The position numbers and the translations under genes are program-made. Below the pieces are notes generated by a model, which was not told the origin of the DNA, ran no database searches, and saw nothing but the letters and a program-made list of their open reading frames with translations. A stretch of 8,718 nucleotides of DNA. Source: DASTRU01 sp035761045. GTDB lineage: Bacteria > Pseudomonadota > Gammaproteobacteria > Burkholderiales > Burkholderiaceae_E. This document shows, piece after piece, positions 1 to 6,481 of this stretch. The first letter of the stretch is position 1, and each line of letters opens with the position of its first letter. The DNA is taken from NCBI GenBank assembly GCA_035761045.1, contig DASTRU010000129.1, forward strand, positions 1 through 8,718, in the 5' to 3' direction.

Positions 1-413
1 TCGAGTTGATGATTGGCCGCGCTTTGACTTCGATTGGCGATGCGGTGAGTGCGGCGCGTGGCGTGGTGGCGCGACCAGGCGGGGTGGTGTGCATTACGAG
101 TTTGCGCACGCCGGATATCCCCGTGGACCGGCTGGTAACGCTAGCCGTCACGCACGAGGCGGCGTGGAATGTTGAAACACCGTTCTTGCCGCTAGACCCG
201 TTGCCCAACGGCATGGGCGACGTCTTTTCGGCGCTGTTTCTCGGCATGCGCCTGCGCGGCGCCACGGTGAGCGACGCGCTCACGCATGCGGTCAGCGCGC
301 TGTACGCCCTCGTGCAGCGCACGCCGATTGGCGCGCGCGATCTACCGTTGGTGCTGGAGCAGTCCGTGCTCGTCGAACCGCCCGTCGTCGCGACGGCGGT
401 TCGCATCGAATAA
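1..413 (+). CDS. pdxY: Pyridoxal kinase PdxY, C-terminal part (5' end outside the window)
   Basis: This is the C-terminal 136 or so residues of a ribokinase-like pyridoxal kinase, which phosphorylates pyridoxal with ATP in the cytoplasmic vitamin B6 salvage pathway. The reading frame is open from base 3 and ends in TAA at 411-413. The TTG and ATG near base 6 are internal codons, because the family is about 285 residues long. The diagnostic site is Gly-Met-Gly-Asp, encoded at 210-221 and followed by a helix (VFSALFLG). This is the GxGD anion-hole and catalytic-Asp motif of the family, written GVGD in E. coli PdxY as I remember it. The earlier segments VCITSLRTPD and THEAAWNVETPFLP match the PdxY layout of a beta strand and then the lid/substrate region. 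PdxY is preferred over PdxK on this resemblance. The gene converges on the reductase at 426-1322 with 12 bp between stops. No frame break is visible. Confidence 0.87.
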   Translation, partial: ELMIGRALTSIGDAVSAARGVVARPGGVVCITSLRTPDIPVDRLVTLAVTHEAAWNVETPFLPLDPLPNGMGDVFSALFLGMRLRGATVSDALTHAVSALYALVQRTPIGARDLPLVLEQSVLVEPPVVATAVRIE

Positions 414-428
414 GCCGCGCGGCTTTTA
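411..428. terminator. Compact bidirectional terminator between two convergent genes
   Basis: A perfect 14-bp palindrome, AAGCCGCGCGGCTT, lies at 412-425. It can fold as a 5-bp stem (AAGCC/GGCTT) closed by a GCGC loop. On the + strand it runs into TTTT at 424-427. On the - strand the opposite arm ends in a short A/T stretch. It overlaps the TAA of pdxY (411-413) and abuts the TAA of the reductase (426-428), so it is placed to end both transcripts. The stem is short and the T-tract modest, so strength is uncertain. The palindrome is seen directly; termination is inferred. Confidence 0.45.
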
Positions 429-1322
429 CTTACGCAACCGTCGAATCAACGACGAGGTATCCCAACGATTGCCGCCCATCGATTGCACGTCGGCGTAGAA
501 CTGATCGACCACGGCGGTGACGGGCAAACGCGCGCCGTTGCGGCGCGCTTCGTCCAAGCACAGGCCGAGATCCTTGCGCATCCAGTCCACCGCAAAGCCG
601 AAGTCGAACTTGCCGTCCACCATCGTCTTGCCGCGGTTATCCATCTGCCAGCTTTGCGCCGCGCCTTTGCCGATCACTTCGAGCACAAGCTTCATATCCA
701 GCCCAGCCGCTTGGCCAAACGCGATGCCTTCCGCCAACCCTTGCACCAAGCCCGCGATGCAAATTTGATTGACCATCTTCGCGAGTTGCCCGGCGCCGCT
801 TTCGCCCACGAGCGTGACCGCGCGCGAATACGCCATCGCGACGGGCTTCATCGCGTCGAACGGCGCCGCGTCGCCCCCGCACATCACGGTGAGCGCGCCG
901 TTCACCGCGCCGGCTTGGCCGCCCGACACCGGCGCGTCGATGAAATGTAGATTGCGTTGGCGCGCCTGGGCGTACAGCTCGCGCGCGACGGCGGCCGAAG
1001 CCGTGGTGTGATCGACGAAGACCGCGTTGGGCGCCATGGCCGCGAACGCGCCGTCCGCGCCCAGCGTGACCGCGCGTAAATCATCGTCATTGCCCACGCA
1101 CGCGAATACAAACGCGGCATCGCGCACCGCTTCGCGCGGCGTTGGCGCGGTCGCGCCGCCGTACTCGCTCGCCCACGCGGCGGCTTTCGAGGCCGTGCGG
1201 TTGTAAACCGTGACGTGATGGCCGGCGCGCGCCAAATGGCCCGCCATGGGATGGCCCATCACGCCCAGTCCTAAAAAAGCAACACGCTGAGAGGGAGTCG
1301 GATCGTAGGTTTTCGTGGTCAT
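426..1322 (-). CDS. NAD(P)-dependent oxidoreductase of the 3-hydroxyisobutyrate dehydrogenase family
   Basis: A 298-residue beta-hydroxyacid dehydrogenase. The family oxidises or reduces 3-hydroxyisobutyrate, tartronate semialdehyde (GarR), 3-hydroxypropionate or succinic/glyoxylic semialdehydes; which substrate applies here cannot be read from sequence. The N-terminal Rossmann fold carries GLGVMG at residues 18-23, with a following strand ending YNRT at 40-43. The substrate-binding signature DAPVSGG is at 129-135. The conserved catalytic lysine is K182 in GQLAKMVNQ, with N185 after it. The C-terminal all-helical domain runs from about 175 to the end. An in-frame ATG extension reaches 1415, but the ATG at 1322 puts the Rossmann strand about 13 residues from the start and gives the usual family length of about 290-300. 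There is no strong Shine-Dalgarno before it. Asn41-Arg42 after the second strand suggests NADP(H) preference, as in GarR/GLYR-type members; this is an inference. It is transcribed apart from the aminotransferase block. Confidence 0.88.
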   Translation of the reverse strand: MTTKTYDPTPSQRVAFLGLGVMGHPMAGHLARAGHHVTVYNRTASKAAAWASEYGGATAPTPREAVRDAAFVFACVGNDDDLRAVTLGADGAFAAMAPNAVFVDHTTASAAVARELYAQARQRNLHFIDAPVSGGQAGAVNGALTVMCGGDAAPFDAMKPVAMAYSRAVTLVGESGAGQLAKMVNQICIAGLVQGLAEGIAFGQAAGLDMKLVLEVIGKGAAQSWQMDNRGKTMVDGKFDFGFAVDWMRKDLGLCLDEARRNGARLPVTAVVDQFYADVQSMGGNRWDTSSLIRRLRK

Positions 1323-1495
1323 GGTTTGGCGTGGGTGAGGAAAACGGCGTTCATCGTACGCAGGCTTGCGCGTCGCGAGATTTCGGATATCGCAATTCCC
1401 ACTTGCGCAATGCAACCGTTTAAGGCATTTGCGTGACTAAGTTCACAACAAAAACCGCCACGGTCGGCGAGCCATAACGCTTTGGGAGCCCTCTC
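1323..1495. other. Divergent intergenic region, no clear promoter
   Basis: These 173 bp separate the reductase (- strand) from the 137-aa gene (+ strand) and should hold both promoters. The stretch at 1403-1410 is the self-complementary TTGCGCAA, immediately followed by TGCAA. TTCACA at 1442-1447 resembles a -35 element for the + gene (5 of 6 matches), but I find no acceptable -10 at 16-18 bp. CATAAC at 1473-1478 is 25 bp away, too far. No convincing sigma-70 pair was found for either gene. Confidence 0.3.
1484..1488 (+). promoter_or_regulatory. Ribosome-binding site for the 137-aa gene
   Basis: GGGAG lies 7 bases before the ATG at 1496. This supports that start and supports the unrecognised small ORF being a real gene. 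Confidence 0.6.
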
Positions 1496-1909
1496 ATGTT
1501 CGTTATTCATCAGCTTCAAGTGTCGTTTCGCGTTAATTCCTTGAAAACCGAGGCCGTGATCAAGCGCTTTTTCGATCTTCCCGGCACCAAGGCGTATTAC
1601 CTCGTCGTGGAGCCCACGGTGGATCGGCCGACCGAAACACGCGTGGAAATGTACTTTCGCGAATTGCGCGATTACGCGGTGCGCGTGCTGCTTCACAAGC
1701 TTGAAATGCTCGAGCAATGGCGGGTCAACGATCTCGAGTTGCGCTACCTCAAGGACGACGGCGAAAGCTATTACGGTCCGCCGTCGCGGTTGGCGGATGA
1801 CTTTCAGGCGGCGAAGAACAAGGGCGGCTGGTCGCCGATTTACATCCCGCGTCCGCGCGGCCGTCGCGACGCGTCTCGGCCGTCGCGCTGGATCGTCGGC
1901 GCGTTGTAG
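1496..1909 (+). CDS. Conserved-looking hypothetical protein, 137 aa
   Basis: I do not recognise this protein. It begins at an ATG with GGGAG 7 bases upstream and ends in TAG at 1907-1909. It has no signal peptide and no obvious membrane helix, and should be cytoplasmic. The first 65 residues look like alternating strands and helices (FVIHQLQVSFRV; KAYYLVVEP; RVEMYFRELRDYAVRVLLHKL) with many charged residues. The middle has an acidic-aromatic patch, DDGESYYGPP, at 87-96. The tail is strongly basic and proline/arginine rich (PRPRGRRDASRPSRW, 118-132), which could bind nucleic acid or be disordered. The balanced charged and aromatic composition and the ribosome-binding site favour a real gene over a chance frame. 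It diverges from the reductase and converges on the aminotransferase with 8 bp between stops, so it appears monocistronic. Confidence 0.72.
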   Translation: MFVIHQLQVSFRVNSLKTEAVIKRFFDLPGTKAYYLVVEPTVDRPTETRVEMYFRELRDYAVRVLLHKLEMLEQWRVNDLELRYLKDDGESYYGPPSRLADDFQAAKNKGGWSPIYIPRPRGRRDASRPSRWIVGAL

Positions 1910-1910
1910 G

Positions 1911-1931
1911 GCGAGGGTTAGTCCACCTCGC
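1911..1931. repeat. Short inverted repeat at a convergent gene junction
   Basis: GCGAGG at 1911-1916 and CCTCGC at 1926-1931 can form a 6-bp stem with a 9-base loop. It spans the 8-bp gap between the 137-aa gene (stop 1907-1909) and the aminotransferase (stop 1918-1920). No T-tract follows on either strand, so it is at best a weak or Rho-assisted terminator or a 3'-end stabilising hairpin. Confidence 0.25.
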
Positions 1932-3258
1932 GCAATATCGCCGCTAGGCGCTCCACCATTTCGTCGATATGCGAGCGTTGCAAAATCAGCGGCGGCGACA
2001 TCGCGATCGTGTCGCCGGTGTAGCGCAGCAGTAGCCCGGTATCGAAGGCGCGCTTAAACACCGTCGCGGCGCGCGCTCCCGGCGCATCTGGCCGAGGTTG
2101 CAGTTCGATCCCCGCAAGCAACCCAAGGTTGCGCACATCGATCACATGCGGCGCGTCGCGTAGCGCATGCACCGCGTCTTGCCAGTAGTCGGCGAGATTG
2201 GCGGCGTTTTCGACCAACCGTTGTTCCTCGTACACATCCAGCGTGGCCTGCGCGGCCGCGCAGGCCAAGGGATGGCCCGAATAGGTATAGCCGTGAAACA
2301 GCTCGATGCCATCCTTCGGCGCGTGGCGGCCGTGCATGAACGCGTCGTACACATGCGACTTAGCGAACACGGCGCCCATCGGCACCGTGCCGCTCGTGAT
2401 GCCTTTGGCGACGGTGACGAGATCGGCCTCCACGCCAAATCGCTCGAACGCGAACCGCGCGCCAAGGCGACCAAACCCGGTGATGACTTCGTCGAAGATC
2501 AGCAAGATGCCGTGGCGCGTGCATATCTCGCGTAGGCGTTCGAGATACCCAACGGGAGGAATCAGCACGCCGGTGGACCCCGCCACTGGCTCCACGATCA
2601 CCGCCGCGATGGTCGACGCGTCGTGCAACGCGACGAGCCGTTCAAGCTCGTCCGCCAAGTGCGCGCCCCAGCTCGGCTGGCCTCGGCTGAAGGCGTTGTG
2701 CGCTAAATCATGCGTATGCGGCAGATGGTCGACGCCGGGCAAGAGCGGCCCGAAGAGCTTTCGGTTGTTGACGATGCCGCCAACCGAGATGCCGCCAAAC
2801 CCACATCCGTGATAGCCGCGCTCCCGGCCGATCAGCCGAGTGCGCGCGCCGTCGCCTCGCATGCGGTGGTAGGCGAGGGCCATCTTGAGCGCGGTGTCGA
2901 CTGCCTCCGAGCCCGAGTTCGTAAAGAACACGTGGGCGTATCGGCGATCGGTGTACTGCACCAAGCGTTCGGCCAATTCAAATTGCAATGGATGCCCGAG
3001 CTGAAACGCCGGCGCGAAGTCGAGCGTGGCGGCGGCGCGCTGAATGGCTTGCACGATCTTTGGCTGCGCGTGGCCGGCGTTGCAACACCACAAACCGGCC
3101 GTGGCATCCAACAGCCGATGACCATCCGCCGCGGTGTAGTGCATGCCTTCGGCGGCGACGAGCAATCGCGGGTCTTGCTTGAACGCGCGATTGGCGGTGT
3201 AGGGCATCCAATGCGCGTCGAGCGCGCCCGGCGAGGGCAAGGGTTGATCGAGCGGCAT
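1918..3258 (-). CDS. aptA: Omega-amino acid (beta-alanine):pyruvate aminotransferase
   Basis: A 446-residue class III PLP-dependent aminotransferase. It strongly resembles the Pseudomonas omega-amino acid:pyruvate transaminase (BauA/AptA type), which converts beta-alanine plus pyruvate to malonate semialdehyde plus alanine and also accepts other omega-amines. The shared N-terminus (LDAHWMPY at 13-20) and the segments SGSEAVDT (115-122), RGYHG (147-151), VIVEPVAGSTGVLIPPVGYL (220-239) and FHGYTYSGHP (321-330) support this. The PLP residues are D256 in FDEVITGFGR and Lys285 in TVAKGITSG, which forms the Schiff base. R412 in LLRYTGD sits where the switch arginine for the substrate carboxylate is found. 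The GLW motif with W57 is typical of omega-transaminases. The start is ATG 3258 because AAGGAG ends 7 bases upstream; the in-frame TTG at 3264 is too close to that site. It follows the lipoprotein hydrolase by 34 bp, probably in one transcript. Beta-alanine as main substrate is likely but unproven. Confidence 0.92.
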   Translation of the reverse strand: MPLDQPLPSPGALDAHWMPYTANRAFKQDPRLLVAAEGMHYTAADGHRLLDATAGLWCCNAGHAQPKIVQAIQRAAATLDFAPAFQLGHPLQFELAERLVQYTDRRYAHVFFTNSGSEAVDTALKMALAYHRMRGDGARTRLIGRERGYHGCGFGGISVGGIVNNRKLFGPLLPGVDHLPHTHDLAHNAFSRGQPSWGAHLADELERLVALHDASTIAAVIVEPVAGSTGVLIPPVGYLERLREICTRHGILLIFDEVITGFGRLGARFAFERFGVEADLVTVAKGITSGTVPMGAVFAKSHVYDAFMHGRHAPKDGIELFHGYTYSGHPLACAAAQATLDVYEEQRLVENAANLADYWQDAVHALRDAPHVIDVRNLGLLAGIELQPRPDAPGARAATVFKRAFDTGLLLRYTGDTIAMSPPLILQRSHIDEMVERLAAILREVD

Positions 3259-3265
3259 GGTCAAA

Positions 3266-3271
3266 CTCCTT
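3266..3271 (-). promoter_or_regulatory. Strong ribosome-binding site that fixes the aminotransferase start
   Basis: On the - strand AAGGAG is followed by a 7-base spacer and then ATG at 3258-3256. It excludes the in-frame TTG at 3264, which would leave a 1-base spacer. The site lies in the 34-bp gap after the hydrolase stop, so the aminotransferase can be translated independently within the same transcript. Confidence 0.8.
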
Positions 3272-3292
3272 CGGCGCGACGGCGCCCCATGC

Positions 3293-4195
3293 CTATTGTG
3301 CGACCGAGACAGCGTTTGGAAGCGAAGGCGATGCCGCCGTGATGAATTCGCGCAACGCGGTGAGGTAGGTTTGCCCGCCGCTGACGCTGGCGTTGGAATG
3401 CGATGCGCCGTCGATCTTCACCAAGCGGCGCACGCCATCGCGCGTGGCGCGCGCCGCGTTGTACAAACGTTCGCTCATCCACGCCGGTACGTAGCGATCC
3501 TCGGTGCCATGCACGAACATCGTCGGCACCGACAGGCGCGGCATTTTCGACAAGGAATCGAACTCTTGCGTCAGCATCAAGGGCAGCAAGGGAATCCAGC
3601 CCCAGCGCGTCTCGCGCAACATGTCGCGAATGCTGGTGAACGAGCTTTCCACGATCAACCCGGCGAACCGATCCTCCCGCGTGGCCAAATCCACCGCGAG
3701 CGCTCCACCCAGGCTATGGCCGTGCACCCAACGCTTCGTCGGGTCGGGTTGGCGGCGCGCCAGCTCGGCGAACGCGGCATCGACGTCTTCGGCCGCCGTG
3801 CGTTCGCTAGGCAACAGCGCGGTGCTTTTTCCAAACCCTCGGTAATCAATCGCAAGCACGGCAAAGCCCAACTCGCGCCACCGATTCATGCGAAACGCGC
3901 TGCCGTTCAGGTTCCAGCGCGCGCCGTGCAGATACAGCACCGTGGGCGCGTCGGGCTCGTCGCCCGGCAAATACCAGGTGTGGATTTTGTCGCCATTGGC
4001 CAGCGCGAGGTCGTATTGCTCGACGGCTTCTGGCGTTTCGTTCAGCCAGCGATTGCTAGCGATGCGTTCGGCGGTTGGCGGTTGAAAAATCGCCTCGCGC
4101 TGCAAGGTGTCGAGCGACGCGCAGCCCGAGGCGATGAGCGTGAGGGTGGTGGCAAGAACAAGCGCGGAGCGAAAGGGGCGTATGGCTTCGGGCAT
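3293..4195 (-). CDS. Alpha/beta hydrolase lipoprotein (BEM46/YfhR-like serine hydrolase)
   Basis: A 300-residue serine hydrolase of the alpha/beta fold; the substrate is unknown. The N-terminus is a lipoprotein signal: basic MPEAIRPFR, a hydrophobic stretch at 10-21, then lipobox IASGC with the lipidated Cys25. The mature enzyme should therefore be membrane-anchored, facing the periplasm. The oxyanion-hole strand is LYLHGARWN (residues 87-95). The nucleophile elbow is GHSLGG, with Ser161. The acid is Asp233 in HGTEDRYVP and the base His266 in GASHSN, so the triad is complete. YRGFGKS at 118-124 is typical of the BEM46/ABHD13/YfhR group. The ATG at 4195 is chosen because it starts the signal peptide; the frame stays open to 4360, but that part is arginine rich and not signal-like. 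No good Shine-Dalgarno precedes 4195. The gene lies 171 bp after pqqU and 34 bp before the aminotransferase. Confidence 0.87.
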   Translation of the reverse strand: MPEAIRPFRSALVLATTLTLIASGCASLDTLQREAIFQPPTAERIASNRWLNETPEAVEQYDLALANGDKIHTWYLPGDEPDAPTVLYLHGARWNLNGSAFRMNRWRELGFAVLAIDYRGFGKSTALLPSERTAAEDVDAAFAELARRQPDPTKRWVHGHSLGGALAVDLATREDRFAGLIVESSFTSIRDMLRETRWGWIPLLPLMLTQEFDSLSKMPRLSVPTMFVHGTEDRYVPAWMSERLYNAARATRDGVRRLVKIDGASHSNASVSGGQTYLTALREFITAASPSLPNAVSVAQ

Positions 4196-4216
4196 AAGTG
4201 CAAGGCAACGGCGATC

Positions 4217-4229
4217 ACCACGTAGTGGT
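4217..4229. repeat. 13-bp perfect palindrome in front of the hydrolase gene
   Basis: ACCAC-GTA-GTGGT is an interrupted perfect inverted repeat ending 21 bases upstream of the hydrolase ATG. It could be a repressor operator or a 5'-leader hairpin. It lies just downstream of the candidate -10 at 4237-4242, where an operator would overlap the transcription start. No regulator gene is present in the window to support this. Confidence 0.4.
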
Positions 4230-4236
4230 TGACGGC

Positions 4237-4264
4237 TTGATAAAAACTGATCGTGCCGTGGTAA
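4237..4264 (-). promoter_or_regulatory. Weak candidate sigma-70 promoter for the hydrolase-aminotransferase pair
   Basis: On the - strand TTACCA (4264-4259) and TATCAA (4242-4237) are 16 bp apart. Each matches its consensus at 4 of 6 positions. This is weak, and is given mainly because an A/T-rich patch stands out in GC-rich sequence at the right distance from the gene. Confidence 0.22.
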
Positions 4265-4366
4265 GCCGTATGAATCGTCGGTGCCGGTCCCGGTTACGCG
4301 CTCCGGAATTTCCTCGATTCCGCCCTCAGACCACGCACGTGCCGCGTCGCGTGCCAGCAAGTCGCG

Positions 4367-6481
4367 TCAAAGCGTTATTCCCGCCGAGACGCCCACCAGC
4401 CACGTGCGTGGCGCGCCGGTCTCGAAAAAGCGAGCGTTGCCCTCGTTGACGATCACGCTGCCAGCGTAGGTTTTATCAAGCGCGTTATCGACGCGGGCAT
4501 ACATGCGCAGCCGCCACGGCCCGAACTCCGCGCGCTGCTCGGCGCGTAAGGCCAGCACGCCGTAGCCAGAGGCCGACTCGGTGTTCGCGTCGTTGACCGC
4601 GACCGACGATACGCCGCGCCATTCCACGCCAAAAGCTGTCTGCTTTAGCGGCGTCCAGCCCACATCGACGAAGGCCGTGCGCTCGGCGGTGCCCGGAATG
4701 CGATTTCCGGCGGGAATGACAAGCGTGGGCGACACGCACGGCGTGCTCGCGCAGGTCGCGAACGCGTCGCGATAGGTGGCGTCGAGCACGGCAAGCGCCG
4801 CCTGCATCCGCCAACCAGGCGCGAACGGCCATGTCAACGCCAATTCCGCGCCTTGCCGTCGCGTGCGCCCGGCGTTACCGAAGGTGGAGCGGCCGCCGAC
4901 ATTGCTTCGCACGACGATTTCGTCATCCGTGTTCGCGATGAATGCCGCGAGGTCCACTCGCGCGCCGCCGAGCTTGAATTTCGCGCCGATTTCGCCTTGG
5001 CGACTCTTTTGCGCGCTCAATGTGTCGTTGAAGCCGGAGCCACCATCGGCGCGGTAGCTCAATTCGTTGAGCGTCGGCGCTTCGTAACCGCGACCAACAC
5101 TCGCGTACAGATTGATCGCGTCGCTCGCGTGAAACACCAGACCCGCGACCGGATTGGTGTAGCCAAAACTTCGCGCACCCGAGTCGTCGCCGTTGATGAG
5201 ATAGCGGTCGTTGGATGCGAACCGCGTGCGGCCATGACGTACGCCGGCCGTGGCGGTCCAGCGCTCGTCGAACGCCCATTCGGCTTGCGCGTATTGATCG
5301 AAGCTGCGCACGGTGTTGTCTTCGTCGCGCCGCAAACGGCCGGTCACGCCCAAGCGCTGCGCCGCGCCGCTGCCGATAAAGTTTTCGTAGCCGCGCCGAG
5401 CCTCGTCTTGCGTTTCGTACGCCGTGCCAATGATCAATCCCACCGGCCCCACGCGCATGGACAGCCGGGCATCGGCGCCCGAGTAATCCCGGTCGAAGTC
5501 GATCACGCCGCCGGGGTGCGCGGCATTCGATTGCGTCGAGACCGGAATCGACTGCCATTGCGTCACGCCGCGCTGGCCGCCGTAAAGCGTGAATCCCGCT
5601 TCGCGCAATACGCCATCGCCCAAGCTGCGCCGCCAATTCGCGCCGACTTGCGTTTGTCGCGCGTCCTTGCGCGTGTCGAACTGCGTGGCTTGCGACGTCG
5701 TTTGATACGGATTTTGGTTGAACTGCGCGCGGGTCAGCCCAAGCGGATCGTCGGCGCGTTGCGCAAGTTGGCTCGCGGTCACGATCACGCGGTCGTCACG
5801 GTCGGCATAGCCCAACCTTGCGAACGCCAAGTCGCGATCGGCCTCGCTATGGGGTCGAAACCCATCGGTTTGAAAATGCGAGGCATCGACCAATCCACTC
5901 GCGCGTTCGCCGATGCGTGCTTCGCCGCTCAGCCTTATTTGCCGCATGCCATCGGCGCCCGCGTCAAAAGCCGCATCGGCCCGAGTGCTTTGCGGCTCGC
6001 GCGAAAAGAGCGCGATCACGCCACCCGAGCTGTTGCCATACAGCGCCGAGAACGGCCCGCGCAACACCTCGATGCGTTGCGCGCTCGCGAGATTGAAATG
6101 CGTGACTTGACCCTGGCCATCGGGCATCGCCGCCGGAATGCCGTCGGTGTACAGGCGAATGCCGCGCACGCCAAAGCCCGCCCGCGCGCCAAACCCGCGA
6201 GAGCTGATCTGCAAATCCTGCGCGTAGTTATTGCGGTTGTTGACGGTCAGACCCGGCACCCGCACTAGGGCCTCGGAAAGATTCACCATCGGCCCGGCCG
6301 CGCGCAGCGTTTCGGCGTCCACGCTCGTTACCGCGAACGGCAAATCAAAGCTCGCGCGCTCGACGCGTGAACCAGTGACGACCACCGAATCCAACGCCGT
6401 CGGCGCCGGTTGTTGCGCATGAGCGATCGCGCCCGTCGTCATCAATACACACGCCAACCGCACGCCACGCCTGAACGTCAT
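4367..6481 (-). CDS. pqqU: TonB-dependent outer-membrane receptor, PqqU (YncD) type
   Basis: A 704-residue TonB-dependent receptor. The Sec signal peptide is residues 1-22 (cleavage after AHA), followed by a TonB-box-like LDSVVVTGSR at 30-39. The plug domain spans about 40-160 and the beta-barrel fills the rest. It resembles E. coli YncD/PqqU throughout, not only in the plug. Shared blocks include NLSEAL (67-72), VPGLTVNNRNNYAQDLQIS (75-93), DGIPAAMPDGQGQ (113-125), LRGPFSALYGN (140-150), ADDPLGLT (243-250), ELSYRADGGSGFN (473-485), TDDEIVV (518-524), NAGRTRRQGAEL (536-547) and GSVIVNEGNARFFE (674-687). A Cys pair, C577 and C582, keeps the four-residue spacing I recall in the E. coli protein. 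PqqU takes up pyrroloquinoline quinone in E. coli; the same ligand here is inferred. The true start is ATG 6481, with AAGGA 7 bases upstream; the frame runs on to 6649 inside acuI. The gene overlaps acuI by 4 bp. The last residue is Leu, not the aromatic common in outer-membrane proteins. Confidence 0.9.
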   Translation of the reverse strand: MTFRRGVRLACVLMTTGAIAHAQQPAPTALDSVVVTGSRVERASFDLPFAVTSVDAETLRAAGPMVNLSEALVRVPGLTVNNRNNYAQDLQISSRGFGARAGFGVRGIRLYTDGIPAAMPDGQGQVTHFNLASAQRIEVLRGPFSALYGNSSGGVIALFSREPQSTRADAAFDAGADGMRQIRLSGEARIGERASGLVDASHFQTDGFRPHSEADRDLAFARLGYADRDDRVIVTASQLAQRADDPLGLTRAQFNQNPYQTTSQATQFDTRKDARQTQVGANWRRSLGDGVLREAGFTLYGGQRGVTQWQSIPVSTQSNAAHPGGVIDFDRDYSGADARLSMRVGPVGLIIGTAYETQDEARRGYENFIGSGAAQRLGVTGRLRRDEDNTVRSFDQYAQAEWAFDERWTATAGVRHGRTRFASNDRYLINGDDSGARSFGYTNPVAGLVFHASDAINLYASVGRGYEAPTLNELSYRADGGSGFNDTLSAQKSRQGEIGAKFKLGGARVDLAAFIANTDDEIVVRSNVGGRSTFGNAGRTRRQGAELALTWPFAPGWRMQAALAVLDATYRDAFATCASTPCVSPTLVIPAGNRIPGTAERTAFVDVGWTPLKQTAFGVEWRGVSSVAVNDANTESASGYGVLALRAEQRAEFGPWRLRMYARVDNALDKTYAGSVIVNEGNARFFETGAPRTWLVGVSAGITL

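Larger units (their letters stand above)
4196..4366 (-). other. 171-bp gap between pqqU and the hydrolase gene, rich in inverted repeats
   Basis: This gap may carry the end of the acuI-pqqU transcript and a promoter for the hydrolase-aminotransferase pair. It holds CGGAAT/ATTCCG (4304-4309 and 4317-4322, 7-base loop), ACGGCTT/AAGCCGT (4232-4238 and 4263-4269), and the palindrome at 4217-4229 listed separately. The first hairpin has no T-tract, so it is not a classical terminator. Function of the repeats is inferred only. Confidence 0.35.

Noticed and set aside
1323..1415. N-terminal extension of the reductase
   Set aside because: The in-frame ATG at 1415 adds 31 residues with no homology to the family. 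The Rossmann motif is already at the correct distance from the ATG at 1322.
3257..4225. 322-codon open frame on the + strand
   Set aside because: It is antisense to the lipoprotein hydrolase, which has a complete catalytic triad and lipobox. The + strand product is Arg/Gln/His rich and lacks recognisable features.
4853..6268. 471-codon open frame on the + strand
   Set aside because: It lies wholly antisense to pqqU. The protein is rich in Arg, Ala and His with no domain, as expected for the complementary strand of a GC-rich gene. pqqU matches a known family along its length.
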